Shown: piece by piece, positions 1 through 8,606 of the stretch | Layout: the number at the start of each line of letters is the position of its first letter | Position numbering within the stretch: the first letter of the stretch is position 1 | NCBI GenBank assembly: GCA_020853885.1 | Contig: JADYXZ010000019.1 | Location: forward strand, 682,001 to 746,000 | Source: Bradyrhizobiaceae bacterium | GTDB lineage: Bacteria > Pseudomonadota > Alphaproteobacteria > Rhizobiales > Xanthobacteraceae | Length of the DNA stretch: 64,000 nt | Direction: 5' to 3' | Program-made: the position numbers and the translations under genes | The notes under the pieces: generated by a model | Database searches by the model: none | The model's input: the letters and a program-made list of their open reading frames with translations, nothing else | Told to the model about the DNA's origin: nothing

Positions 1-1
1 C

Positions 2-196
2 TGGGTTTACACGGCGGTGCTCATGGCCGCGCTGCCGCCGGCCCTGAACGCCTACATCATGGCCCGGCAGTACGACGCATATATCGCGCATGCCTCAGGC
101 GGCATCCTCGTCGGCACGATTGCGTCGATCGTCACGGTTACCGGGCTGCTCTACCTCATTCAGCACGGCATCCTTGCGCCCGGCGCCTTCAACTGA
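2..196 (+). CDS. AEC-family (auxin efflux carrier type) permease, C-terminal end
   Basis: Only the last 64 codons are in the window and the gene begins before base 1. The segment reads as two hydrophobic stretches with the phrase LPPALNAYIMARQYD followed by a GTIASIVTVTG membrane segment, a pattern I recognise from the C-terminal half of AEC-family transporters (PF03547). These are inner-membrane carriers for organic acids or related anions; the substrate cannot be judged here. The stop lies 8 bases before the end of the convergent FAD monooxygenase gene. The family call is from memory of the C-terminal motif and could be wrong given the short fragment. Confidence 0.75.
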   Translation, partial: WVYTAVLMAALPPALNAYIMARQYDAYIAHASGGILVGTIASIVTVTGLLYLIQHGILAPGAFN

Positions 197-204
197 AGCG
201 GGCC

Positions 205-1413
205 CTAAAGCGCCTCGCCGCGGGCGAGACGCGGCGCCGTCTCGTCGCCCGGGCCGAGCCCCTGCTGCATCAGCGCACGGCGAAGGAAGCCCACGCGGCT
301 CACGAGATCGAGGCTGACGCCGCGCAGCGCATGCACCGGCAGAATATCCGACAGCAGCGAACGGTTCATCGCCTCCACCGCAATCGCCCGCGACTGAACG
401 TCGGGCCGGCGGCGCGCCTCGAAGTCGTCGAGCACGAAAGCGCCGCCCACATCGTCGCCCGTATGCCGGGCGTCGGCAACGAACTCGGCGATGGTGGCCG
501 CATCGCGGATGCCGAGATTCAATCCCTGCGCGCCGATCGGCGGGAGCAGGTGCCCGGCTTCGCCGATCAGCGCGATCCGCTGCGAGGCGAACGTGCGCGC
601 CAGCTCGATCGACAACGGGAAGCGTCCACGCGCCCCGTCCACTTCCATGCGCCCAAGAATGGAGTAGGCGCGCCGCTCGATCTCGCGGGAAAGATCATCA
701 TCGTCGCGGGCCATGAGATCGTCGGCTTCGTCCGGCGTAACGACGCAAACGAGACTGGAACGGTTGCCCGGCAGCGGCACCAGCGTGAACGGGCCGCTCT
801 CAGTATGAAACTCCGTCGACACATCCTGATGCGGCCGCGCGTGGCGAAGGTTGAGCGCAAGCGCGACCTGCGGGAATTCGCGCCGGCTCATGGAAATGCC
901 GGCCGCCTTGCGGCAGATCGAATGCCGGCCGTCGGCCGCGGCGACAAGCGCAACACGCTCTTCATGCGCACCGGCTCGCAGCGCCACGCCGTCGGCGTCC
1001 GGGGAGACCGCATCGACGCCGGCTTCGATGATGCGAAGACCGGCGCAAGTCCCGGCCGCCGCCCGCAGCGCGCCGCGCAGGATCTCGTTCTCGATATTGT
1101 AGCCGAACGCTTCCAGCCCAAGCTCGCCGCAGTCGAACGTCACCTCCGGCGCACGAATCAATCGCCGAGTCGCGTCCACGATGCGAAGCCGGCGAAGCGG
1201 GGCGGCATGCTGCGCAAGCGATCCCCAGACGCCGAGCGTTTCGAGCACCCGGAGCGAGCCATCGAGCAGCGCCGTGGTGCGCCTGTCCGCGCCGGGAGGA
1301 GGGGGCGCGAACAGCACCGTGCCTGCGCCCGATGACGCAAGCGCGAGCGCCGCGACGAGCCCGGACGGACCGCCCCCGACGACCGCGACTTCTGCTGTGT
1401 GTGCCTTGCCCAT
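205..1413 (-). CDS. UbiH/UbiF/Coq6-family FAD-dependent monooxygenase
   Basis: A 402-residue flavoprotein hydroxylase, the usual length for this family. The N-terminal dinucleotide-binding fold carries GGGPSG at residues 13-18, and the second FAD contact GEAGHLLPPIGAQGLN lies about residue 285, the signature of the UbiH/UbiF/VisC/COQ6 group. Members hydroxylate the ring of ubiquinone precursors using NAD(P)H and O2. The window also encodes COQ10 and other respiratory genes but no other ubi gene is adjacent, so which ring position it hydroxylates is not decidable. ATG start follows a GGGAGA element about 11 bases upstream. It converges with the AEC permease. Confidence 0.88.
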   Translation of the reverse strand: MGKAHTAEVAVVGGGPSGLVAALALASSGAGTVLFAPPPPGADRRTTALLDGSLRVLETLGVWGSLAQHAAPLRRLRIVDATRRLIRAPEVTFDCGELGLEAFGYNIENEILRGALRAAAGTCAGLRIIEAGVDAVSPDADGVALRAGAHEERVALVAAADGRHSICRKAAGISMSRREFPQVALALNLRHARPHQDVSTEFHTESGPFTLVPLPGNRSSLVCVVTPDEADDLMARDDDDLSREIERRAYSILGRMEVDGARGRFPLSIELARTFASQRIALIGEAGHLLPPIGAQGLNLGIRDAATIAEFVADARHTGDDVGGAFVLDDFEARRRPDVQSRAIAVEAMNRSLLSDILPVHALRGVSLDLVSRVGFLRRALMQQGLGPGDETAPRLARGEAL

Positions 1414-1493
1414 CGGATGCGCACTCTCCCGGTCAAACTAACGCGAACGCAAGCGTGAAAGGATGGGGTGTACCGGCGCAGGCCGCAATCGGC

Positions 1494-1556
1494 TAGGGTG
1501 CGATCGTTTCAGGTGGAAGCGCGAACGCTTCCACCTGAAACGTGAATCGCACCCTA
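1494..1556. repeat. 63-bp near-perfect palindrome in intergenic region
   Basis: The outer arms TAGGGTGCGAT (1494-1504) and ATCGCACCCTA (1546-1556) are perfect complements, and the inner arms CGTTTCAGGTGGAAGCG (1505-1521) and CGCTTCCACCTGAAACG (1526-1542) pair over 17 bases around a CGAA loop. A 3-base TGA bulge (1543-1545) breaks symmetry. It lies between the divergent monooxygenase and pcs genes, so it could be a cruciform-forming interspersed repeat or a regulatory site. There is no T-tract, which argues against a simple terminator. I recall similar elements being multicopy in Hyphomicrobiales genomes but cannot check. Confidence 0.85.
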
Positions 1557-1589
1557 AACTATTGAATAGGGTGCCCCAGCGGACCGGAA

Positions 1590-2324
1590 ATGCAGACGCA
1601 AGCCAAAACCCCCGACACGCCGAAGCCCGCGAGCCGCGGCCGCCGCGCCGCGGCCTTTGGCGTCCACCTGTTCACGGCCGCGGGGGCCGCCGTTGCATTC
1701 CTCGCCCTCATTGCGGCCATCGCTGGCGAGTTCACCGCGATGTTCGCGCTACTTGGTGTCGCCCTCGTCATTGACGGCGTGGACGGCATGATCGCCCGCC
1801 GGCTGCAGGTCGCCGAGATCCTGCCGCGCTGGTCCGGCGATACGCTCGACCTCGTCGTCGACTACCTGACCTACGTGTTCGTGCCGGCGGTGGCGCTGGC
1901 GAGCGCCGGGCTCATGCCGCAGGTGCTCGCGATCCCCGCGGCCATTGCCATTCTGATTTCGAGCGCGATCTACTTCGCCGACAAACGCATGAAGACGGCC
2001 GACGGCTACTTCCTCGGCTTCCCGGCGCTGTGGAACCTGGTCGCATTCTATCTGTTCCTGATCCGGCCGGAGCCGATGCTTGCGCTGGCGGCAATCGCCG
2101 TGTTCGTCGTCCTCACCTTCGTGCCGCTTCCCTTCGTGCATCCGCTGCGTGCGAGGCGCTGGCCCGCCCTGAACCTCCTCCTGCTGGTCGTGTGGGCCGC
2201 GCTCGCGCTGGTCGCGGTCTGGTATCATCTCTCGCCGCCGTCGGCTTACGTGCTCGCGCTCGTTGCCATCGCCATCTACTTCGCAACCGCGGGGCTCGCG
2301 CGCCCCGCACAACGCACGTCCTGA
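1590..2324 (+). CDS. pcs: Phosphatidylcholine synthase
   Basis: A 244-residue integral membrane CDP-alcohol phosphatidyltransferase. Residues about 63-95 hold the family motif as DG..G.IARR followed by a G-D-x3-D-x3-D spacing (SGDTLDLVVDY), which binds the CDP group and metal. Several hydrophobic helices follow. Pcs condenses choline directly with CDP-diacylglycerol to give phosphatidylcholine and CMP, a route typical of Rhizobiales and some other host-associated or soil bacteria. The conserved SGDTLD.VVDY.TYV wording favours Pcs over PgsA or PssA. The stop is 2 bases before the terC start, suggesting joint translation. Confidence 0.9.
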   Translation: MQTQAKTPDTPKPASRGRRAAAFGVHLFTAAGAAVAFLALIAAIAGEFTAMFALLGVALVIDGVDGMIARRLQVAEILPRWSGDTLDLVVDYLTYVFVPAVALASAGLMPQVLAIPAAIAILISSAIYFADKRMKTADGYFLGFPALWNLVAFYLFLIRPEPMLALAAIAVFVVLTFVPLPFVHPLRARRWPALNLLLLVVWAALALVAVWYHLSPPSAYVLALVAIAIYFATAGLARPAQRTS

Positions 2325-2326
2325 TC

Positions 2327-3079
2327 ATGTTCGACTGGGTATTCACTCCTGAAGCATGGTTTGCGCTCGCATCGCTGACGGCGATCGAGATCGTGCTCGG
2401 CATCGACAACGTCGTCTTCATCTCGGTGCTGGTCTCCCGCCTCGAACCGGAAGCGCGCGAGCGGGCGCGGCGGATCGGTCTCGGGCTCGCGCTCATCTTC
2501 CGCATCGTGCTCCTCTTCTTCCTGACGTGGCTCATCGGCCTGACCGAGCCGGTGATCGAGTTTTTGGATTTCTCGTTCTCCTGGCGCGACATCGTCCTGA
2601 TCGCCGGCGGCCTGTTCCTGCTCACCAAGGCGACGCGGGAAGTGCATGCGGAGATCGAAGGTCTCGACGAGGGCCATGCGGCAACGCTCGTGGCGCAGTC
2701 GGCGTTCTACTGGATCGTCGCCCAGGTGATCGTCATCGACCTCGTGTTCTCGGTCGACTCCATCGTGACCGCGATCGGCATGGCGCAGGACATCGAGGTC
2801 ATGATCATCGCCGTCATCATCGCGGTCGGCGTGATGTACGCCTCCTCCGGGCCGGTGAGCGCGTTCATCGGCCGTCACCCCACGACGAAAATGCTTGCGC
2901 TTGCCTTCCTGCTCCTGATCGGCGTCGCGCTGGTCGCCGACGGCATGGGCTTCCACATTCCGCGCGGCTATATCTACTTCGCGATGGCCTTCTCCGCCGG
3001 CGTCGAGGCGATCAACGTGGTGGCGCACCGCCGGCGCAAGGAACGGCAGGAAAACTCAAGGCCGGGCGGCGAGCACTAG
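2327..3079 (+). CDS. TerC/Alx-family integral membrane protein
   Basis: A 250-residue polytopic protein beginning MFDWVFTPEAWFALASL, two bases after the pcs stop. It contains the TerC signatures EIVLGIDNVVFIS (about 22-34) and DLVFSVDSIVTAIGM (about 136-150), each an acidic motif inside a membrane helix, and ends with a basic tail. Family members (PF03741) are implicated in manganese or metal export and tellurite or pH response; some accompany Sec translocation. Coupling with pcs may just reflect membrane biogenesis genes lying together. Specific substrate is not visible. Confidence 0.9.
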   Translation: MFDWVFTPEAWFALASLTAIEIVLGIDNVVFISVLVSRLEPEARERARRIGLGLALIFRIVLLFFLTWLIGLTEPVIEFLDFSFSWRDIVLIAGGLFLLTKATREVHAEIEGLDEGHAATLVAQSAFYWIVAQVIVIDLVFSVDSIVTAIGMAQDIEVMIIAVIIAVGVMYASSGPVSAFIGRHPTTKMLALAFLLLIGVALVADGMGFHIPRGYIYFAMAFSAGVEAINVVAHRRRKERQENSRPGGEH

Positions 3080-3109
3080 CCGTATCGGAATAGAATGGGA
3101 GGAAGTGAA

Positions 3110-4087
3110 ATGGTTGCAGCAGTCCGTATTCATCAGCACGGCGGCCCCGAGGCGCTCGTTTACGAGGACATCTCCCTGAAGGATCCCGGCCAGGGCGAGG
3201 TGCGCATCAGGCATACGGCCATCGGCCTCAATTTCATCGACACCTATTTCCGCACCGGCCTCTATCCGGCGATCGGCGGCCTGCCCATGATCCCCGGCAA
3301 CGAAGGGGCGGGCGTCGTTCTCGCGGTCGGTCCCGGCGTCACCGAATTGAAAGCCGGCGACCGCGTGGCCTACGGCACCGCGCCCGGCAGCTACGCCGCC
3401 GAGCGCAACATTCCTGCCGAGAAACTCGTCAAGCTGCCCGACAACATCGACGACAAGACCGCGGCCGGCATGATGCTGAAGGGCATGACCGCGCAATACC
3501 TGCTGCGGCGGACGTTCAAGGTCGAGAAGGGAAACACGATCCTCGTCCATGCCGCCGCCGGCGGCGTCGGCCTCATCCTGTGCCAGTGGGCGAACTACCT
3601 CGGCGCGACGGTGATCGGCACGGTCGGTTCCGCCGACAAGGCGAAGCTCGCGAAGGAGAACGGCTGCCACCACACCATCCTCTATCGCGACGAGGACTTC
3701 GTCGCCCGCGTCAACGAGATCACCAAGGGCTCGAAATGCGAAGTCGTCTATGACGGTGTCGGCAAGGCGACATTCCCGGCGTCGCTCGATTGCATCAAGC
3801 CGATGGGCATGTTCGTGAGCTACGGCAACGCCTCCGGCGCGATCGACGCCTTCAACATCCTGCTGCTGCAGCAGAAGGGCTCGCTCTTCGCCACGCGCCC
3901 GACGCTCGTCCACTACGGCGCCAAGCGCGAGGACATGGTGATGATGGCGAAGGACGTCATGGACGTCGTTGGCAAGGGCGCCGTGAAGATTCCCGTGAAC
4001 CAGACTTACGCCCTCAAGGACGCCGTGCAGGCCCACCGCGACCTGGAGGCCCGCAAGACGACCGGCTCCACCGTGCTGCTGCCGTAG
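3110..4087 (+). CDS. qor: NADPH:quinone oxidoreductase, zinc-free MDR family
   Basis: A 325-residue medium-chain dehydrogenase/reductase of the quinone oxidoreductase branch. The N-terminal GroES-like part has GLNFIDTYFRTGLYP (residues 39-53), characteristic of Qor, and the Rossmann part carries AAAGGVG at 148-154 for NADPH. No catalytic zinc cysteines are seen. It reduces quinones by one or two electrons in the cytosol, protecting against redox cycling. The start at 3110 is chosen because GGAGGAAGTGA lies immediately upstream; an in-frame ATG at 3095 overlaps that ribosome-binding site. The next gene, a methyltransferase, starts 17 bases downstream. Confidence 0.93.
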   Translation: MVAAVRIHQHGGPEALVYEDISLKDPGQGEVRIRHTAIGLNFIDTYFRTGLYPAIGGLPMIPGNEGAGVVLAVGPGVTELKAGDRVAYGTAPGSYAAERNIPAEKLVKLPDNIDDKTAAGMMLKGMTAQYLLRRTFKVEKGNTILVHAAAGGVGLILCQWANYLGATVIGTVGSADKAKLAKENGCHHTILYRDEDFVARVNEITKGSKCEVVYDGVGKATFPASLDCIKPMGMFVSYGNASGAIDAFNILLLQQKGSLFATRPTLVHYGAKREDMVMMAKDVMDVVGKGAVKIPVNQTYALKDAVQAHRDLEARKTTGSTVLLP

Positions 4088-4104
4088 CGGCAAGAGGAGA
4101 ACGC

Positions 4105-4725
4105 ATGGTTCACGTCGACCGCCGGCAGCATTGGGACCGGGTGTACGGCGAGAAAGCCGGACACGAAGTGAGCTGGTTCCAGGCAGAGCCGGTCACCTCG
4201 CTGGAATTCATCCGCCATTGCGGCGGGACGAAACACTCGGCGATTATCGATGTCGGCGGCGGCGATTCTCGCCTCGTCGACCACCTGGTCGCCGACGGTT
4301 TCGTCGACGTGACTGTGCTTGACCTTTCCGCGCACGCGATCGCACGTTCGAAGCAACGCCTCGGCGCAGCCGCCGAGCGCGTCCACTGGATCACCGCGGA
4401 TATCACCCGATGGACGCCGGCGCGCCGCTATCGCCTGTGGCACGATCGCGCGGTCCTGCATTTCCTCACCGAGCGGAAAGATCGTGAGGCGTATGTTCGG
4501 GCATTGTCGGCGGCGGTCGAGCCGGGCGGCTGCGTCGTCATCTCTACTTTTGCGCTGGACGGGCCGGAGCGTTGCAGCGGCCTGCCGGTCCGGCGCTACT
4601 CGGAGGAGATGCTCGCAGAAGAGCTTGGGCCGGCGTTTGAACTGGTCGAAGCCGCGTGCGACGATCACTGCACGCCCGGCGGCGCAGTCCAGCCCTTCCA
4701 GTTCAGCCGCTTCACGCGCCTTTGA
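4105..4725 (+). CDS. Class I SAM-dependent methyltransferase
   Basis: A 206-residue protein with the SAM-binding motif I as IDVGGGDSRL (residues 48-57), an acidic end of strand 2 (VTVLDLSAHAI) and a motif resembling post-I and II (WITADITRW, then LWHDRAVLHFL). The opening HWDRVYGEK..HEVSWFQ matches small methyltransferases of the TPMT/TehB-like group that act on small molecules. The start has AGAGGAGAACGC before the ATG. It follows qor at 17 bases and is probably cotranscribed. Substrate unknown; detoxification of a thiol or metalloid would be a guess. Confidence 0.85.
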   Translation: MVHVDRRQHWDRVYGEKAGHEVSWFQAEPVTSLEFIRHCGGTKHSAIIDVGGGDSRLVDHLVADGFVDVTVLDLSAHAIARSKQRLGAAAERVHWITADITRWTPARRYRLWHDRAVLHFLTERKDREAYVRALSAAVEPGGCVVISTFALDGPERCSGLPVRRYSEEMLAEELGPAFELVEAACDDHCTPGGAVQPFQFSRFTRL

Positions 4726-4822
4726 TGCCGCGAATTTGAGCGCGCCCGGACGATTGCCAAGCAATTGATTCTGGCTGAAAATTGCCTTCGCGGCGGCAAG
4801 CTGGGCCGCTGCGAGGAAAGCC

Positions 4823-6298
4823 ATGCGGAAGGAGATCCGCTTCTATCGCCGCGGTCGCCGGATCGCGAAATCCGACTTCGCGCCTGACGCGACGCTGCTC
4901 GACTATTTGCGGCTCGAAGAGCGCGCCACCGGCACCAAGGAAGGCTGCGCCGAAGGCGATTGCGGCGCCTGCACCGTCGTCCTGCGTCGCCTGCGTGAAG
5001 GGCGGGTCACTTACGAACCCGTCAATTCCTGCATCATGCTGCTCGGCCAGGCGGACGGCGCGGAAATCATCACCGTCGAGGATTTGGCCGACGGCGAACT
5101 GCATCCCGTACAGCAAGCGATGGTCGAGCATCACGGCTCCCAATGCGGCTTCTGCACGCCGGGCTTCGTCATGGCGCTGTTCGCGCTCTATCACAGCGAA
5201 GCGAGGAACATGGATCGTCCGCGCGTCGTCAAAGCCATCTCCGGAAATCTCTGCCGCTGCACCGGCTATCGTCCGATCGTGCAGGCCGGCCTCGATGCCT
5301 GCAGTGGAAAGCCGAACGACCGCTTCACACAGAACGAGAAGGAGACGGCAAAGCTCCTGAGCGTGTTTGAAGAGCACGACAATATTTTCGTCGGTGAGCA
5401 AGACCGCTTTTTCGCCGCGCCCGGCTCGGTTGACGCGCTGGCGAAGCTTTATGCGGAGCATCCGGACGCAATCCTGGTGTCAGGCGCAACGGATGTCGGC
5501 CTCTGGATCACCAAAGAACTGCACGAGCTGCCCAAGGTGATCTGGCTCGGACGCGTCGCCGGCCTCGACAGGATCGAGGACAGCGGCCGCGAGCTGCGCA
5601 TCGGCGCAACGGCGCGCGTGGAGGACGCGGCGCCAGCGCTGGCTTCGATCGACCCCGATCTCGGCGAGCTGATCCGCCGCTTCGCCGGCTGGCAGGTGCG
5701 GAACGCCGCAACGATCGGCGGCAACATCGCCAACGGCTCGCCGATCGGCGACACGCCGCCGGCCCTCATCGCGCTTGGCGCGCAGCTCGAATTGCAGCAG
5801 GGGGATAAAGTCCGCTCGATTCCGCTGGAAGATTTCTTCCTCGACTACAAGAAGCAGGATCGCGCGCCCGGCGAGTTCGTCCGCGCAGTGAGCGTTCCGA
5901 AGCTGCGCGACGGGGAACACTTCCGCTGCTTCAAGCTCTCCAAGCGCTACGAGCAGGACATCTCTGCCGTCATGGGCGCGATCAAGCTGCGGCTGGACGG
6001 ACGGCAGATCGCCGACGCGCGCATTGCCTTCGGCGGCATGGCGGCAACGCCCAAACGCGCGAAGGCGACGGAAGCAAGACTCAAGGGCCTGTCCGTTGTC
6101 GACGAAAACGCCGCCGCTGCTGCGCTCGCCGCGCTGAGCGAGGACTTCACGCCGCTCACCGACATGCGAGCAAGCGCCGAATACCGAATGGAAGCAGCGA
6201 GGGCGCTCGTTGCCAAGGCAATTATGGAAATCGCGGACACGCCTGGCGTCGCCACCCGTGTCTTCGGAGCAAGGTCCGATGCACACGCCGCTGCCTGA
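4823..6298 (+). CDS. xdhA: Xanthine dehydrogenase small subunit (2Fe-2S and FAD domains)
   Basis: A 491-residue subunit. The plant-type ferredoxin cluster is ligated by C42, C47, C50 and C70 (GCAEGDCGACT), and the second, [2Fe-2S]-binding helical domain by C108, C111, C144 and C146 (QCGFCTPG, CRCTGYRP). The rest is the FAD-binding domain, with GNIANGSPIGDTPP in the middle as in other XdhA proteins. It passes electrons from the molybdenum subunit to NAD+ during hypoxanthine and xanthine oxidation. A GAGGAAAG ribosome-binding site precedes the ATG. It heads the purine operon; its 3' end overlaps xdhB by 20 bases. Confidence 0.96.
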   Translation: MRKEIRFYRRGRRIAKSDFAPDATLLDYLRLEERATGTKEGCAEGDCGACTVVLRRLREGRVTYEPVNSCIMLLGQADGAEIITVEDLADGELHPVQQAMVEHHGSQCGFCTPGFVMALFALYHSEARNMDRPRVVKAISGNLCRCTGYRPIVQAGLDACSGKPNDRFTQNEKETAKLLSVFEEHDNIFVGEQDRFFAAPGSVDALAKLYAEHPDAILVSGATDVGLWITKELHELPKVIWLGRVAGLDRIEDSGRELRIGATARVEDAAPALASIDPDLGELIRRFAGWQVRNAATIGGNIANGSPIGDTPPALIALGAQLELQQGDKVRSIPLEDFFLDYKKQDRAPGEFVRAVSVPKLRDGEHFRCFKLSKRYEQDISAVMGAIKLRLDGRQIADARIAFGGMAATPKRAKATEARLKGLSVVDENAAAAALAALSEDFTPLTDMRASAEYRMEAARALVAKAIMEIADTPGVATRVFGARSDAHAAA

Positions 6299-8606
6299 CA
6301 CCCCCCCCGCCGATGCCGGCGCGCCGCGGGTTGTTCGCCGCGCCGTCGCGCATGACAGCGCCGCCCGGCACGTCACGGGTGCGGCCGCCTATGTGGACGA
6401 CCTGCGCGAGCCTAGCGGTACTTTGCATGTTGCGCCCGGCGGCTCGCCCGTTGCGCGCGGTCGCATAAGGTCGCTCGACCTCGACGCCGTCCGCACCGCG
6501 CCCGGCGTCGTCGCCGTGCTGACCGCCGCCGACATTCCCGGCCACAACAATATCGGTGCGATCGTCGCCGACGAGCCCGTCTTCACCGAAAAGGCCGTAG
6601 CGTTTCACGGCCAGCCGCTGTTCGCGGTGGTGGCCGAAAGCTACGCGGCAGCCCGCAAAGCCGCGAAGCTCGCCAAGATCGAGATCGAGCCCGAAAAACC
6701 GCTCATCACCGTCGACGACGCGCTCGCCGCCGAAAGCCGCGTGCTCGACGACTACGATTTCATCGTCGGCGATGTTGGCAGCGACATCGCCGCGAGCCCG
6801 AACCGGCTGCAGGGCACGCTCAAGATCGGCGGGCAGGAGCATTTCTATCTCGAGGGGCAGGCCGCGCTCGCAATCCCCCTCGAAGGCGGCGACCTGCACA
6901 TCCATTCCTCAACCCAGCACCCGAGCGAAGTTCAGCACATCGTCGCCCATATGCTGGGCGTTCCGCAGACGGCCGTCACCGTGGAGGTGCGCCGCATGGG
7001 CGGCGCGTTCGGCGGCAAGGAGAGCCAGGCCACGCAATGGGCGGCCATTGCTGCGCTCGCGGCGCACGTGACGCAGCGCCCCTGCAAGCTCCGCCTCGAC
7101 CGCGACAGCGACATGGCCATGACCGGCAAGCGCCACGACTTCCGCGCCGACTACGCTGTCGGTTTCGACAATGACGGACACATTTTGGGATACGATGTGC
7201 AGCTTGCAGCGCGCTGCGGCCACTCGGTCGACCTTTCGCCGGGCGTCATCGACCGCGCCATGTTCCACGCCGACAACGCCTATTTCCTGCCGGCTGCCGC
7301 CATTCGCTCCAAGCGGATGAAAACAAACACGGTTTCCAACACGGCGTTCCGCGGCTTCGGCGGCCCACAGGGCATGCTGGCGGTCGAGCGCGTGATCGAC
7401 GCCATCGCCTGGAAGCTCGGCCTCGACCCGCTCGACGTCCGCAAGCGGAATTTCTACGGGCCCGATCGCGACCTGACGCCCTACGGAATGCGCGTCACCG
7501 ACAACGTCCTGCCGCAGCTCATCGGCGAGCTCGAGGAAAGCTCGGACTATCGCCGCCGCCGCGCGGAGATCGCCGGCTTCAACAAGAAGAACCGCTTTCT
7601 CAAGCGCGGCATCGCGCTGACGCCGGTGAAGTTCGGCATCTCGTTCACGATCCCCACCATGAACCAGGCCGGCGCGCTCGTGCACGTCTATCGCGACGGC
7701 TCGATCCACCTCAATCACGGCGGCACTGAGATGGGGCAGGGGCTGTTCGTGAAAGTGGCGCAGGTCGTCGCCGAGGTTTTTGGCGTCTCGCTCGAACGCG
7801 TGAAGATCACGCCGACCAACACCGGCAAGGTGCCGAACACGTCGCCCACCGCGGCGTCCGCAGGCTCCGACATGAACGGCATGGCCGCCCGCGCGGCTGC
7901 CGAGACCATCCGCGGGCGGCTCGTCGCCCACGCGCAGGAGCAATACAAGGTCGCGCCCGAGCAGATCTCCTTCCGCGACGATCGGGTGATCGTCGGCAAC
8001 CGCACCTTCGCCTTCGAGGAGGTCGTCGAGGCCGCCTATCGGGCGCGCGTCCAGCTCTCCGCGACCGGCTTCTACGCGACGCCGACGATCGACTTCGACC
8101 GCCCGAAGAAATGGGGCAGACCGTTCTATTATTTCGCTTACGGCGCCGCCTGTTCGGAAGTGATGATCGACACGAAGACGGGCGAGATGCGCATTTTGCG
8201 CGCCGACCTCCTGCACGACGTCGGCCGCTCGCTCAACCCCGCGGTCGATCTCGGCCAGATCGAGGGCGGCTTTGTGCAAGGAGTAGGCTGGCTCACCAGC
8301 GAAGAGCTCGTGTTCGACCAGCACGGCCGCCTGACCACGCACGCGCCGTCCACCTACAAGATCCCGACCGCCTTCGACGTGCCGGAAGACTTCCGCGTCT
8401 CCTTCTTCGACAACGAGAACCGCGAGGAAACCATCTGGCGCTCCAAGGCCGTCGGCGAGCCGCCGCTGATGCTCGCGATCTCCGTCTTCGCGGCGATCGC
8501 CGACGCCATCCATGCGGTTGCGCCCGGCAGGCAGGTACCGCTCGACGCGCCGGCAACGCCCGAGGCCATCCTTCGCGCGGTGAACGCGATCAAGGAAAGC
8601 GCCTGA
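6279..8606 (+). CDS. xdhB: Xanthine dehydrogenase large subunit (molybdopterin-binding)
   Basis: A 775-residue molybdenum hydroxylase subunit. Visible signatures are MGGAFGGKESQ (substrate/cofactor loop), NTAFRGFGGPQG, GGTEMGQG and the C-terminal KAVGEPPLML whose glutamate (about E727) is the family's catalytic base. With XdhA it converts hypoxanthine to xanthine and urate. The start at 6279 inside the end of xdhA follows GGAGCAAGG; an upstream in-frame start at 6210 lacks support. Its stop overlaps the xdhC start by one base, typical of coupled translation. Confidence 0.96.
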   Translation: MHTPLPDTPPADAGAPRVVRRAVAHDSAARHVTGAAAYVDDLREPSGTLHVAPGGSPVARGRIRSLDLDAVRTAPGVVAVLTAADIPGHNNIGAIVADEPVFTEKAVAFHGQPLFAVVAESYAAARKAAKLAKIEIEPEKPLITVDDALAAESRVLDDYDFIVGDVGSDIAASPNRLQGTLKIGGQEHFYLEGQAALAIPLEGGDLHIHSSTQHPSEVQHIVAHMLGVPQTAVTVEVRRMGGAFGGKESQATQWAAIAALAAHVTQRPCKLRLDRDSDMAMTGKRHDFRADYAVGFDNDGHILGYDVQLAARCGHSVDLSPGVIDRAMFHADNAYFLPAAAIRSKRMKTNTVSNTAFRGFGGPQGMLAVERVIDAIAWKLGLDPLDVRKRNFYGPDRDLTPYGMRVTDNVLPQLIGELEESSDYRRRRAEIAGFNKKNRFLKRGIALTPVKFGISFTIPTMNQAGALVHVYRDGSIHLNHGGTEMGQGLFVKVAQVVAEVFGVSLERVKITPTNTGKVPNTSPTAASAGSDMNGMAARAAAETIRGRLVAHAQEQYKVAPEQISFRDDRVIVGNRTFAFEEVVEAAYRARVQLSATGFYATPTIDFDRPKKWGRPFYYFAYGAACSEVMIDTKTGEMRILRADLLHDVGRSLNPAVDLGQIEGGFVQGVGWLTSEELVFDQHGRLTTHAPSTYKIPTAFDVPEDFRVSFFDNENREETIWRSKAVGEPPLMLAISVFAAIADAIHAVAPGRQVPLDAPATPEAILRAVNAIKESA

